From Flavobacterium agri (GTDB taxonomy: Bacteria > Bacteroidota > Bacteroidia > Flavobacteriales > Flavobacteriaceae): a DNA stretch of 64,000 nucleotides. The position numbers were made by a program, and so were the translations under genes. The notes beneath the pieces were generated by a model. That model saw nothing but the letters and a program-made list of their open reading frames with translations, searched no databases and was not told the origin of the DNA. Below are positions 1-7,663 of the stretch, one piece after another (position 1 is the first letter of the stretch; the number at the start of each line of letters is the position of its first letter). The DNA lies in assembly GCF_013401995.1 (NCBI RefSeq), contig NZ_JACBJI010000003.1, positions 248,001 through 312,000 on the forward strand. The letters run 5' to 3'.

Positions 1-28
1 AACGAATAACGAATAACGAATAACGAAG
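1..28. repeat. Tandem 7-bp repeat, 4 units
   Basis: Four head-to-tail copies of AACGAAT (the last ends in G) open the window and stop three bases before the stop codon of the first minus-strand gene. The array may extend beyond the window edge. Short-period AT-rich arrays of this kind recur in other gaps here (45677-45700, 46067-46090, 55201-55333). Confidence 0.85.
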
Positions 29-31
29 TTG

Positions 32-268
32 TTAACCTTCGTACAATTCTCCCCGATGCGGCTTCAAAGCATCGCGCACCTGAATCATTTCGGCATCCGT
101 GACCACGACGTAAGCGATCGCGTGCATATCGTTCAAAGTTTCAAAGCCTGTGATTTCCAACGGAAGTTTTTCCATTGCGATGTATTCCTTTAAGTGTATT
201 TCGTGATGTTCGGCCGTTTTCGCCGCCGCCGGACCGCGAAAATCCCAGATCATTTTGATTTTTCTCAT
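32..268 (-). CDS. Small conserved-type hypothetical protein (78 aa)
   Basis: The reading frame is open to 367, but the upstream part is low-complexity and AAGTGC-repeat derived. I therefore start at the ATG at 268 (N-terminus MRKIKMIWDFRG). The product is soluble, slightly acidic and has no signal peptide. It carries a His-rich stretch (AEHHEIHLKEY, residues ~17-27) that could bind metal, though that is inference. The C-terminal half looks like a small alpha/beta fold. I do not recognise a named family. It is divergent from the DUF2891 gene starting at 373, so the ~105-bp gap holds both promoters. Confidence 0.6.
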   Translation of the reverse strand: MRKIKMIWDFRGPAAAKTAEHHEIHLKEYIAMEKLPLEITGFETLNDMHAIAYVVVTDAEMIQVRDALKPHRGELYEG

Positions 269-269
269 G

Positions 270-335
270 TTGAAGTGCTTAAGTCCAAAAGTGCCTGAGT
301 GCAAAAGTAAAGTGCAAAGATGAAGGTGCAAACTT
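270..335. repeat. Degenerate AAGTGC-type short repeats
   Basis: Five AAGTGC/GAGTGC/AAGGTGC words occur within 66 bp between the divergent genes. A similar set forms an imperfect inverted repeat at 50479-50617. The function is unknown. Confidence 0.5.
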
Positions 336-350
336 TTTATTTTAAAACAG

Positions 351-358
351 TAGCTTTG
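351..358 (+). promoter_or_regulatory. Bacteroidota -7 promoter element for the DUF2891 gene
   Basis: TAGCTTTG matches the Bacteroidota housekeeping -7 consensus TAnnTTTG and sits 14 bp before the ATG at 373, which would give a very short leader. No clear -33 TTG was assigned. Confidence 0.5.
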
Positions 359-372
359 GAAAAACACCGACT

Positions 373-1419
373 ATGAAACGTCTCCTGCTTTTATTTTTGA
401 TCGTTCAATCTGCGTTTGCGCAACAACTGACACTCGAGCAAGCCAATCACCTCGCGACGCTTCCGCTCAAATGTCTGCAACAGGAATATCCGAACAAACC
501 GGGCGAATCTCTGTCCAGCGCATCCGAAATCATGAGCCCAAAGCAAGCGCATCCGGCGTTTTACGGTTGTTACGACTGGCATTCGTCGGTTCACGGCCAT
601 TGGAGTCTGGTGTATTTGCTGAACCGTTTTCCGCAATTGGCAAATCGCGATGAAGTCATATCCAAACTCAAAACCAATCTTTCAAAAGAAAATATCGAGG
701 CCGAAATCGCTTACCTGAACCGACCGCAGGAAAAATCGTTCGAGCGCACTTACGGCTGGAACTGGCTGTTCAAATTGCAACTTGAACTTGACCAATCCAA
801 AGAATCTTATGCGAAAGAACTTTCTTCGAATTTGCTGCCTTTGACAAATGTTTTCATAGAAAGATACATCGCGTTTTTGCCGAAATTACTGTATCCGGTG
901 CGCGTCGGAACTCATAACAACACGGCATTCGGCTTGACTTTCGCTTGGGATTATGCCGTTTTCACAAAGAACGAAGCGTTTCAGAAATCCATTCGCGAAA
1001 ATGCAGTGCGATTTTTCGGAAAAGACACGAACTATCCGTATCAACTCGAGCCTTCGGGTACCGATTTCCTGTCGCCTTGTCTCGAAGAAATCGGGATCAT
1101 GCAACGCGTGTTGCCAAAAAAGGAGTTTTTGAAATGGGCTCATGCGTTCTTTCCGTCTTTATCCAAAAAGAATTTCGATTGGGAAGTAGGGAAAGTCGCC
1201 GATGCTTCCGATCCGCAGTTGGTGCATCTTTACGGATTGAATTTTTCACGGGCGTGGAATCTTTATCGCCTTATCAAGCAATACCCGGGCGAATTTTCGC
1301 ATTTGAAATCACTCGCAGACAAACATCTGCTGTATTCGCTTCCAAAAGTCGTCGACGGCAATTACGAAGGCGAACATTGGCTTGCGTCATTCGCTTTCCA
1401 CGCTTTCGAGGAAAAATAG
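373..1419 (+). CDS. DUF2891 family protein, secreted
   Basis: 348 aa. Residues 1-16 form a clean signal peptide ending SAFA|QQ, so the protein is exported. The rest reads as an all-alpha, (alpha/alpha)-toroid-like protein rich in conserved aromatic/His clusters (CYDWHSSVHGHW near residue 75, TYGWNWLFKL near 130, GTHNNTAFGL near 178, DFLSPCLEE near 230). These clusters are what I recognise as the DUF2891 family, whose activity is unknown. The glycosidase-like architecture is inference. The start is supported by the TAGCTTTG box at 351 and the signal peptide. The next gene follows 27 bp downstream and has its own weak promoter word, so read-through is possible. Confidence 0.85.
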   Translation: MKRLLLLFLIVQSAFAQQLTLEQANHLATLPLKCLQQEYPNKPGESLSSASEIMSPKQAHPAFYGCYDWHSSVHGHWSLVYLLNRFPQLANRDEVISKLKTNLSKENIEAEIAYLNRPQEKSFERTYGWNWLFKLQLELDQSKESYAKELSSNLLPLTNVFIERYIAFLPKLLYPVRVGTHNNTAFGLTFAWDYAVFTKNEAFQKSIRENAVRFFGKDTNYPYQLEPSGTDFLSPCLEEIGIMQRVLPKKEFLKWAHAFFPSLSKKNFDWEVGKVADASDPQLVHLYGLNFSRAWNLYRLIKQYPGEFSHLKSLADKHLLYSLPKVVDGNYEGEHWLASFAFHAFEEK

Positions 1420-1434
1420 TCGCGATAAAAGCAT

Positions 1435-1442
1435 TAATTTTG
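1435..1442 (+). promoter_or_regulatory. Possible -7 promoter element before the FAD oxidoreductase
   Basis: TAATTTTG fits TAnnTTTG but lies only 4 bp before the ATG at 1447. If used, the mRNA would be nearly leaderless. It could be a chance match. Confidence 0.3.
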
Positions 1443-1446
1443 CCCC

Positions 1447-3012
1447 ATGCCAAAAGAGCTTCTCATCCAAGTTTCGCCAGAACAGGCGACCCAGAATGCT
1501 TTCTTGAAGGAACACGTGGCCAAATTGTTGCGTACTTCCGTAAAAGAAATCCTGCACGTCAATATCTTAAAGCGTTCGATCGACGCACGACAACGCAGCA
1601 TCAAGATCAATCTCAAACTCGAGGTTTTCTTTGCGGGAGAACCGATAACCGAGCAGAAAATCGACCTTCCCGATTACAGGGATGTTTCCAATGCACAAGA
1701 AGTGATCGTTGTCGGAGCCGGACCTGCCGGATTGTTTGCCGCACTCCAACTGATCGAGCTTGGCTTGAAACCGATTGTCGTGGAAAGAGGAAAAGACGTG
1801 CGCGGACGCCGACGCGACCTCAAATCGATCAACCGCGACCACATCGTAAATCCCGATTCCAATTATTGTTTTGGCGAAGGCGGAGCAGGTACATATTCCG
1901 ACGGGAAGCTGTATACGCGTTCAAAAAAACGCGGCGATGTAGACCGGATCCTCAAACTTTTGGTCGCTTTTGGAGCGACTCCCGATATTTTGGTCGAAGC
2001 GCATCCGCACATCGGCACGAACAAACTGCCGAAAATCATCGAAGACATCCGTGAGAAAATCATCGAATGCGGCGGAAAAGTGCTTTTCGATACCCGCGTG
2101 GACGATATTTTGGTCAAAAATGGCAAGGTGCAAGGCATCGTGACCCAAAACGGAGATGTTATCGAAGCCGATAAAATCATTTTGGCGACCGGACATTCGG
2201 CCCGTGATATTTTCGAACTGTTGCACAAACGTAAAATCGCCATTGAAGCCAAACCGTTTGCTTTGGGCGTGCGAGCCGAACATCCGCAGCAGCTTATCGA
2301 CCAAATCCAATACAGTTGCGATTATAGGGGTGAATTTTTGCCGCCAGCACCTTATTCGATCGTCAAACAAGTCGGCGGACGCGGTATGTATTCGTTCTGT
2401 ATGTGCCCCGGCGGAGTGATTGCGCCTTGTGCGACGAGTCCGGGCGAAGTCGTGACCAACGGCTGGTCGCCTTCTAAACGCGATCAGGTTACTGCCAATT
2501 CGGGAATAGTCGTCGAGTTGCGACTTGAGGATTTCAAGGCGTTTTCGAAGTTCGGGCCTCTTGCCGGTATGGAATTCCAAAAAAGCATAGAACAACGTGC
2601 TTTCCACTTGGCTGGTGAAACCCAAAAAGTTCCGGCCCAACGCATGGTCGATTTTTCACAATCCAGGGTTTCATCGGATATCCCGAAGACTTCATATGTT
2701 CCCGGAACCGAATCGGTAGAATTGGGTCAGGTTTTCCCAGGTTTCCTGACGCAGATCATGCGCGAAGGTTTCCGTGAATTCGGCCAGTCGATGAAAGGTT
2801 ATTTTACCAATGAGGCCATTTTGCACGCACCCGAATCCCGCACATCATCGCCCGTAAGGATTCCAAGAGATCCGGAAACGCTTGAGCATATCGAAATCGA
2901 AGGACTTTATCCGTGCGGAGAAGGCGCAGGATACGCCGGAGGCATCATTTCGGCCGCGATAGACGGGGAGAAATGCGCGATAAAAGCTGCGGAATCCATT
3001 TTCAGGAAATAA
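1447..3012 (+). CDS. NAD(P)/FAD-dependent oxidoreductase (COG2509-type)
   Basis: 521 aa. After an ~80-residue N-terminal domain comes a Rossmann dinucleotide-binding motif (VIVVGAGPAGLFAALQL, residues ~86-102) followed by VVERG. A second GxG-type signature (YCFGEGGAGTYSDGKL, near 140) and a C-terminal FAD-contacting motif (GLYPCGEGAGYAGGI, near 490) match the uncharacterised FAD-dependent dehydrogenases of COG2509. Family members are soluble flavoproteins of unknown substrate. Length and motif order are normal and I see no lesion. The stop is followed directly by a hairpin at 3011-3036 whose T-run serves the convergent minus-strand gene. Confidence 0.9.
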   Translation: MPKELLIQVSPEQATQNAFLKEHVAKLLRTSVKEILHVNILKRSIDARQRSIKINLKLEVFFAGEPITEQKIDLPDYRDVSNAQEVIVVGAGPAGLFAALQLIELGLKPIVVERGKDVRGRRRDLKSINRDHIVNPDSNYCFGEGGAGTYSDGKLYTRSKKRGDVDRILKLLVAFGATPDILVEAHPHIGTNKLPKIIEDIREKIIECGGKVLFDTRVDDILVKNGKVQGIVTQNGDVIEADKIILATGHSARDIFELLHKRKIAIEAKPFALGVRAEHPQQLIDQIQYSCDYRGEFLPPAPYSIVKQVGGRGMYSFCMCPGGVIAPCATSPGEVVTNGWSPSKRDQVTANSGIVVELRLEDFKAFSKFGPLAGMEFQKSIEQRAFHLAGETQKVPAQRMVDFSQSRVSSDIPKTSYVPGTESVELGQVFPGFLTQIMREGFREFGQSMKGYFTNEAILHAPESRTSSPVRIPRDPETLEHIEIEGLYPCGEGAGYAGGIISAAIDGEKCAIKAAESIFRK

Positions 3013-3036
3013 AAAAGCCTCGCAATCGCAAGGCTT
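3011..3036 (-). terminator. Rho-independent terminator for the 3058-4041 gene
   Basis: On the minus strand AAGCCTTGC-GATT-GCGAGGCTT (one G.T pair) is followed by six T. It lies between two convergent genes and overlaps the stop of the plus-strand FAD gene. Confidence 0.75.
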
Positions 3037-3057
3037 CCTCTGTTTTATATTACCGAT

Positions 3058-4041
3058 TTATAGCATCAGTTTGTCGATTTTCTTCAGTACGCTGTCGTAC
3101 GTTCGGCAATTGCGTTTTTCGATGATGCTGTAAAGCTGGAACAACTTGTCGTCGCGATTCGCTTTTACTGCGTTACCGTTGCAGATGTTTCGGCATATTT
3201 TTTCAAGAACCGCTTTCGATTCGGCATTTCGGTAAGCCGTGATCGCATTTTGGAAATCCTTGTTCTCAAAATCCTTGTCGACATTCATTTGAAGCGAAGG
3301 GAAAAAAGCCGCATGCGGATAAACCGAATAGGCCAGATAAGAAGCCTGGGCGTGTTTGGTGAGATACGAAATGTCCGCAGGATTTTTGAAATTGGCCAGC
3401 GTCGCGAGGATTTCGGCAGTCGGGTACTTCTGGGCGAAATATTTGACCCTTGCGTAATTCTTGCTTTTGAAATCGTTCGTGTAGAAAATCGTGTTCAATG
3501 TGCGTGGCGCGATGTTGTTTTCGGCCAAAGCCATAGCCGTGAGTTTGGCAAGACAAGCGTCTGTTTCGGCAAGCGTCCACTTGGTGTCGTAATCGCGTCC
3601 GAACATGCCTTTGAGTTCTTTTTGCAAGCCTTTTGTCGTAGTGCGCTCGTAATATCTTTTGCGATCGGCTTTTTCCTTTTGATGCGAAACGGCCACATAC
3701 AATTCGCTGGCGGCGTTGGTCTGGTAGGATATCACCCCTATTTTACGTTCGGCAACGTCGTCATTCGTAAGCAGTTTCGAAAAAGCGTCGGCGATTTTAG
3801 GCGATTTTCTTTCGACGAGTTCTTCAGCTATAGCGATTTTCGTTTCGGCATTGGCCGATGAAATGGCCTTGAGCAGTTCGTCTTCTGTATAATTTTTGAT
3901 TTCGGGAGATGCCGTGGCAATAGCTTTATTGCTTCGCGAAACGACGGGTGTGTCGTTTTCTGCGACCAGGTTGGCATCGTTAAGTTGCGGATAAACTGCC
4001 GTTCCCAGGAAAAAGGTAAGGCAAACGATGAGTTTCTTCAT
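3058..4041 (-). CDS. Exported hypothetical protein, helical, HEAT-like N-terminal half
   Basis: The start at 4041 (MKKLIVCLTFF..) creates a normal signal peptide of ~19 residues. The longer open frame to 4341 runs into the neighbouring beta-lactamase gene and is rejected. The mature part is ~308 aa, Lys/Ala/Asn-rich and almost entirely helical. Stretches near residues 52-85 (EDELLKAIS.., ETKIAIAEELV) resemble HEAT-type helical pairs, but no family was recognised. Three Cys near residues 285-310 may form disulphides. It is co-directional with the metallo-beta-lactamase gene, separated by 173 bp that probably hold its own promoter. Confidence 0.75.
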   Translation of the reverse strand: MKKLIVCLTFFLGTAVYPQLNDANLVAENDTPVVSRSNKAIATASPEIKNYTEDELLKAISSANAETKIAIAEELVERKSPKIADAFSKLLTNDDVAERKIGVISYQTNAASELYVAVSHQKEKADRKRYYERTTTKGLQKELKGMFGRDYDTKWTLAETDACLAKLTAMALAENNIAPRTLNTIFYTNDFKSKNYARVKYFAQKYPTAEILATLANFKNPADISYLTKHAQASYLAYSVYPHAAFFPSLQMNVDKDFENKDFQNAITAYRNAESKAVLEKICRNICNGNAVKANRDDKLFQLYSIIEKRNCRTYDSVLKKIDKLML

Positions 4042-4214
4042 AACATCAGGGGCGTAGGTTAAATGTTTGCTTGGAACGCTATTTACTAAAGTAAAATTCA
4101 GCATGTTAGCAGATTTTTTGGGAAACGTAAATTTAATTGAAAAAGTATTACACAAGCAGTTCAATCGGCACTTTTTAACGGAAAACCACTTTTCTGTATA
4201 GATTTTTCTTACCG

Positions 4215-4916
4215 TTAGTGCTGCTCGAGAAGTTGTATCGTATGCTGAAGTGCCTCGCGTCCAGACCATTTGAAATGCCCGGGAATGACGGTCAATGCGT
4301 CGGGGAAACGTTTTTGCGCCTTTCGGATACTTTTGGGCCATTCGGTAAGATTGGCGTCGGCAATATTGCCAAGACTAGAATTTTCGATGCTTTTGACGAA
4401 ACAACCGCCGTAAAGGACTTTGCTTTCGGGCATCCAAATCATAATATTGTCCGGAGTATGGCCTTCACCCGGATAAAAAGTCTGGATCAACCGTCCGCCT
4501 ACTTTAAAAATCGTATCGCGAGAAAAGGTGAATTCGGCCTGTTTTTCGTTGTTCTTGATGCAAAGTTTTTTGGTCGCGACCGATGAATATGTCTTGATGC
4601 CTTTTTTTCTGAAGTATTCCAAACCCGCCGTACGATCGGCATGCGAATGCGTCGAAATACACAAAACCACTTTTTGTTTGTGTTTTTTTTCGATGCTGTC
4701 GAGAAGCGGTTGAAATTGCGTCTCGTCCCAAGGTGTATCGATCAAAGCGACGCCGGAATCGGTGACCACATAAAGCCCGTTCGAAGGAAACGGATTGCCG
4801 TCCAGATTCTTATACGTCGTGTAGACATACGTGTTTTTCGTCAATTGATAGATTTCCAACGGCTTGTTTTGTGCGAAGCAGCACAATCCGAGTAATAGCA
4901 GCAAAAACCTTCCCAT
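4215..4916 (-). CDS. Subclass B1 metallo-beta-lactamase
   Basis: 233 aa, the usual B1 length. Residues 1-15 form a signal peptide ending CCFAQ, so the enzyme should be periplasmic. All B1 zinc ligands are visible: H90-S-H92-A-D94-R, H153 (GEGHTPDN) and C172 (GGCFVKS) followed by the substrate-binding Lys175 and Asn184 (GNIADAN), then H214 (IPGHFKW). B1 enzymes hydrolyse penicillins, cephalosporins and carbapenems with two Zn ions. The closest relatives should be chromosomal flavobacterial enzymes such as the IND/CGB/JOHN types, but I could not measure identity. There is no sign of an integron or IS nearby, so this looks like a resident gene. Activity is inferred from intact motifs. Confidence 0.93.
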   Translation of the reverse strand: MGRFLLLLLGLCCFAQNKPLEIYQLTKNTYVYTTYKNLDGNPFPSNGLYVVTDSGVALIDTPWDETQFQPLLDSIEKKHKQKVVLCISTHSHADRTAGLEYFRKKGIKTYSSVATKKLCIKNNEKQAEFTFSRDTIFKVGGRLIQTFYPGEGHTPDNIMIWMPESKVLYGGCFVKSIENSSLGNIADANLTEWPKSIRKAQKRFPDALTVIPGHFKWSGREALQHTIQLLEQH

Positions 4917-5032
4917 ATCGTTCGCTTTGCCGTAAAATTAGGTATTTATAACAGAGCCACGCGCAATTTTTCGATATCGGACGCAACAAAAACACCGCTT
5001 TCAAGTTTCAAAAAAGCCAAGCCAAATTTTCT

Positions 5033-5040
5033 TACTTTTG
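5033..5040 (+). promoter_or_regulatory. Bacteroidota -7 promoter element for idi
   Basis: TACTTTTG matches TAnnTTTG and lies 10 bp before the ATG at 5051. Confidence 0.5.
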
Positions 5041-5050
5041 AAGTCAAGCC

Positions 5051-5578
5051 ATGAACGAAGAAAAAGTAATCCTAGTAAACGAAAAAGACGAGCAGATCGG
5101 CCTGATGCCCAAGCTCGAAGCTCACGAAAAAGCCATGTTACATCGTGCGTTTTCGGTATTTATCCTCAATGATAAAAACGAATTGATGCTGCAGCAACGC
5201 GCTTCCCAAAAATACCATTCGCCTTTATTGTGGACGAACACTTGTTGCAGTCATCAACGCGAAGGCGAATCCAATCTCGAGGCCGGGACGCGTCGTCTGC
5301 ACGAAGAAATGGGCTTCACGACCGAGCTTCGCGAACTGTTCCATTTCATTTACAAAGCGCCTTTCGAAAACGGTTTGACCGAACACGAGCTCGACCATGT
5401 GATGATCGGTTTCTATAACGGTGAACCCAAAATCAATCCCGACGAGGTCGAAAACTGGAAATGGATGCCGATAGACGACGTAAAATCAGATATGGAACAA
5501 CACCCAGAAAGATATACCGTCTGGACGCGCATCATTTTCGACGAATTCTATCATTACCTCGAAGACCACAAAGTTTAG
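5051..5578 (+). CDS. idi: Isopentenyl-diphosphate delta-isomerase, type I
   Basis: 175 aa Nudix-fold protein of normal length. It converts IPP to DMAPP, the last balancing step for isoprenoid (menaquinone, undecaprenol, carotenoid) synthesis in the cytosol. Diagnostic features are H25 and H31 (LHRAFSVFIL), the LLWTNTCCSHQ segment with catalytic Cys at about residue 66, the Nudix-like GTRRLHEEMGF helix (79-89) and the acidic LTEHELDH segment (109-116) with the catalytic/metal Glu. The gene is followed 35 bp later by the pterin synthase gene on the same strand and the two probably share a transcript. Confidence 0.95.
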   Translation: MNEEKVILVNEKDEQIGLMPKLEAHEKAMLHRAFSVFILNDKNELMLQQRASQKYHSPLLWTNTCCSHQREGESNLEAGTRRLHEEMGFTTELRELFHFIYKAPFENGLTEHELDHVMIGFYNGEPKINPDEVENWKWMPIDDVKSDMEQHPERYTVWTRIIFDEFYHYLEDHKV

Positions 5579-5613
5579 TCATCCGTTAATTCCCACATTT
5601 TCGCCAATTGACC

Positions 5614-6024
5614 ATGAAAGTCACCGTCTCCAGAAAAGCCCATTTCAACGCCGCGCATCGCCTGTATCGGCCCGATTGGTCGTTCGAGAAGAACGATTCG
5701 GTTTTCGGCAAGTGCAACAACGCGAACTTTCACGGCCATAATTACGAGCTCATCGCAAGCGTGACGGGCGAGGTGAATCCCGAGACCGGTTACGTGATCG
5801 ACATCAAGACGCTTGCCGACATGATCTACGAGGAAGTCGAAATCCCGTTCGACCACAAGAACCTCAATCTCGACGTACCCGAGTTCGCGAACCTGAACCC
5901 GACGGCAGAACACATCGCTTACGTGATCTGGCACAAATTGCGAAAACGCCTCGAGACCGCGCTCGAACTCGAGATCACGCTATACGAAACACCTCGGAAT
6001 TTTGTAACATATCGAGGCGAGTAA
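5614..6024 (+). CDS. 6-pyruvoyl / 6-carboxy-tetrahydropterin synthase family
   Basis: The frame can start at a TTG (5608), but the ATG at 5614 gives a standard N-terminus (MKVTVSRKAHFNAAH) and 136 aa. Zinc ligands H15, H40 and H42 and catalytic C34 are present in GKCNNANFHGHNY. The Cys-to-HGH spacing is CxxxxxHGH, as in animal and cyanobacterial PTPS (dihydroneopterin triphosphate to 6-pyruvoyl-tetrahydropterin). Classical QueD, which makes 6-carboxytetrahydropterin for queuosine, has CxxxHGH. The general family call is firm and the exact product is open. No que or folE gene is adjacent. The mRNA likely continues from idi. Confidence 0.9.
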   Translation: MKVTVSRKAHFNAAHRLYRPDWSFEKNDSVFGKCNNANFHGHNYELIASVTGEVNPETGYVIDIKTLADMIYEEVEIPFDHKNLNLDVPEFANLNPTAEHIAYVIWHKLRKRLETALELEITLYETPRNFVTYRGE

Positions 6025-6050
6025 ATCACTAAATTGTATCTCGATTTTCA

Positions 6051-6195
6051 GGAGCTGTTCCGGCTGCCCGCTGCTAGCTTTCTCGAAAACTGCCGTTTTT
6101 TCAACTTTTGTCACGGGCTTCCTGCGGTCGCCCGCAAAAAAGCGAAAAACCAGGCCGTTTTCTTCAAAAGGCTATCCGCTTGCATCCGGGCTAGG
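6051..6195 (-). repeat. Dispersed structured element, copy 2 (minus orientation)
   Basis: Read on the minus strand this 145-bp gap sequence aligns end to end with 20995-21142 on the plus strand. Shared blocks in order are CTAGCCC, AGCGGAYAGCCTTTTGA, AAAACGG, GCGACCGCAGGAAGC and GAGAAAGCT-x-G-x-AGCGG followed by AGC-x-GGAA-x-AGCT. The ends are more conserved than the middle. It carries no ORF with protein-like character. See findings. Confidence 0.75.
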
Positions 6196-6240
6196 ATTCC
6201 GACGAAGGAGGAATCCCAAATAAAAAATAAAGAATAAAAA

Positions 6241-7203
6241 ATGAACTTATATCCCATCCAATTCCATCCAATCTTAAAAGAAAGAATCTGGGGCGGCACC
6301 AAACTCAAAACCGTCCTGGGTAAAGACATAACATCCGACATTACCGGCGAAAGCTGGGAACTTTCGGGCGTAAAAGGCGATGTGAGCGTCGTGGCCAATG
6401 GCGAATACGAAGGCAAATCGCTTCAGGAATTGCTCGACGAATTCCCGAACGAAATCCTCGGAGAGAAAATTCACGAACGTTTCGGAAACGAATTTCCGTT
6501 GCTGTTCAAATTTCTCGACGCGCGCGAAGACTTGTCGATCCAGGTACATCCGAACGATGATTTGGCCAAGAAGCGCCACAATTCGTTCGGTAAGACCGAA
6601 ATGTGGTACGTGATGCAAGCCGATTTCGATTCGCGCATCATCGTCGGTTTCAAGCATCGTTCAAGGCGTGAGGAATACCTGTTCAATTTACAGCAGAATT
6701 CGCTTCTCGACATTCTCGATACGGTCAAAACCAAGGCAGGCGACGTATTTTTTCTCGAAACGGGAACGGTACATGCGATAGGGGCGGGCGTTTTGATTGC
6801 CGAAATCCAGCAAACCTCCGACATTACCTATCGTTTGTACGACTTCGATCGCAAAGACGCCAATGGGAACAAACGCGACCTTCACGTCGATCTCGCGCTC
6901 GATGCGATCAATTACGAAGTCACAGATACACAGAAATCGTATTCCGACAGGCAGAACGAAGCCAACACAATCGTCGATTGTCCCTATTTCCACACGAGTT
7001 TCATTCCGGTGAACGGTGAATTCAACGTGTCTAAAAATGGCGAGCGTTTTACGGTGTATATGTGTGTCGAAGGCCATTTCAGCCTGGAATTCGACAATAA
7101 GAAATACGAGTATAAGATGGGCGATACCGTTTTGGTTCCCGCTGCGATGAAAGAATACAAAATCGACGGTTTCGGATCGGTGCTCGAAGTTTTCGTGCCT
7201 TAA
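6241..7203 (+). CDS. manA: Mannose-6-phosphate isomerase, class I
   Basis: 320 aa, the short bacterial type I form. It interconverts fructose-6-P and mannose-6-P for GDP-mannose and envelope polysaccharide synthesis, or for mannose use. The cupin-type zinc site is visible: SIQVHPND (Gln and His ligands, near residues 99-106), FGKTEMWYV (Glu ligand, near 119) and GTVHAIGAG (His ligand, near 178). The N-terminal LKERIWGGTKL is characteristic of the family. The start ATG at 6241 directly follows an A-rich leader after the structured element at 6051-6195. No sugar operon surrounds it. Confidence 0.93.
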   Translation: MNLYPIQFHPILKERIWGGTKLKTVLGKDITSDITGESWELSGVKGDVSVVANGEYEGKSLQELLDEFPNEILGEKIHERFGNEFPLLFKFLDAREDLSIQVHPNDDLAKKRHNSFGKTEMWYVMQADFDSRIIVGFKHRSRREEYLFNLQQNSLLDILDTVKTKAGDVFFLETGTVHAIGAGVLIAEIQQTSDITYRLYDFDRKDANGNKRDLHVDLALDAINYEVTDTQKSYSDRQNEANTIVDCPYFHTSFIPVNGEFNVSKNGERFTVYMCVEGHFSLEFDNKKYEYKMGDTVLVPAAMKEYKIDGFGSVLEVFVP

Positions 7204-7215
7204 AAAAAGAATGCT

Positions 7216-7223
7216 TACTTTTG
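7216..7223 (+). promoter_or_regulatory. Bacteroidota -7 promoter element for the 88-aa gene
   Basis: TACTTTTG matches TAnnTTTG, 24 bp before the ATG at 7248, in the 44-bp gap after manA. Confidence 0.5.
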
Positions 7224-7247
7224 CATCGCAATTCAAAATGAAAAGAA

Positions 7248-7514
7248 ATGGCAAACGTTAAAAACCTAAAGAAAGACATCAATTACGTATTGGGTGACAT
7301 CATCGAAGCGGTTTACATCCACGAGATGACCACGGCAGGAAAACCGACTCCTGAAACCAATGCGCTTATAGATGAGGCGATTACCGCTTTCGACAACCTG
7401 ATCACCAAAGTGAACCAGAAAGGTGTCGAGAACAAAAAAGCGCACTTCGCACAAATCCACAAAGATCTTGAAGCGGCTGCGAACCAATTGGTTGCTAAAA
7501 TTAACGCGCTTTAA
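7248..7514 (+). CDS. Small helical hypothetical protein (88 aa)
   Basis: A short, charged, all-helical soluble protein without signal peptide or Cys. Helix 1 spans about residues 4-30 (LKKDINYVLGDIIEAVYIHEM), followed by a Pro/Gly turn (GKPTPET) and two further amphipathic helices ending ALVAKINAL-like. The codon usage and strong start context argue for a real gene. It has its own promoter word and is followed by tRNA-Thr. I recognise it only as a conserved flavobacterial hypothetical type and no function can be assigned. Confidence 0.75.
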   Translation: MANVKNLKKDINYVLGDIIEAVYIHEMTTAGKPTPETNALIDEAITAFDNLITKVNQKGVENKKAHFAQIHKDLEAAANQLVAKINAL

Positions 7515-7536
7515 GGTTAAAAACAGTCAATATTTT

Positions 7537-7567
7537 TTTGCAAATATGAATTTCGCTTTTATATTTG
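7537..7567 (+). promoter_or_regulatory. Promoter of tRNA-Thr
   Basis: TTTG (7537-7540), 19 bp, then TATATTTG (7560-7567) matches the Bacteroidota -33/-7 pattern (TTTG, TAnnTTTG). The tRNA begins 17 bp downstream of the -7 box. Confidence 0.7.
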
Positions 7568-7584
7568 CACCGAAATACTGAGAC

Positions 7585-7658
7585 GCCGGTGTAGCTCAGC
7601 TGGCTAGAGCAGCTGATTTGTAATCAGCAGGTCGTGGGTTCGAGTCCCTCTATCGGCT
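7585..7658 (+). tRNA. tRNA-Thr (anticodon UGU)
   Basis: A complete cloverleaf can be folded. The acceptor stem is GCCGGTG with TATCGGC (two G.U pairs), the D-stem is GCTC/GAGC, and the anticodon stem is GCTGA/TCAGC around loop TTTGTAA, giving UGU at 7619-7621. The T-loop is TTCGAGT. The T-stem GTGGG/CCCTC has one T-T mismatch. CCA is not encoded. It is followed by its own terminator. Confidence 0.95.
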
Positions 7659-7663
7659 CAGTT

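Noticed and set aside
4042-4341. N-terminal extension of the 3058-4041 gene
   Set aside because: The added 100 residues overlap the metallo-beta-lactamase gene and would hide a clear signal peptide at 4041.
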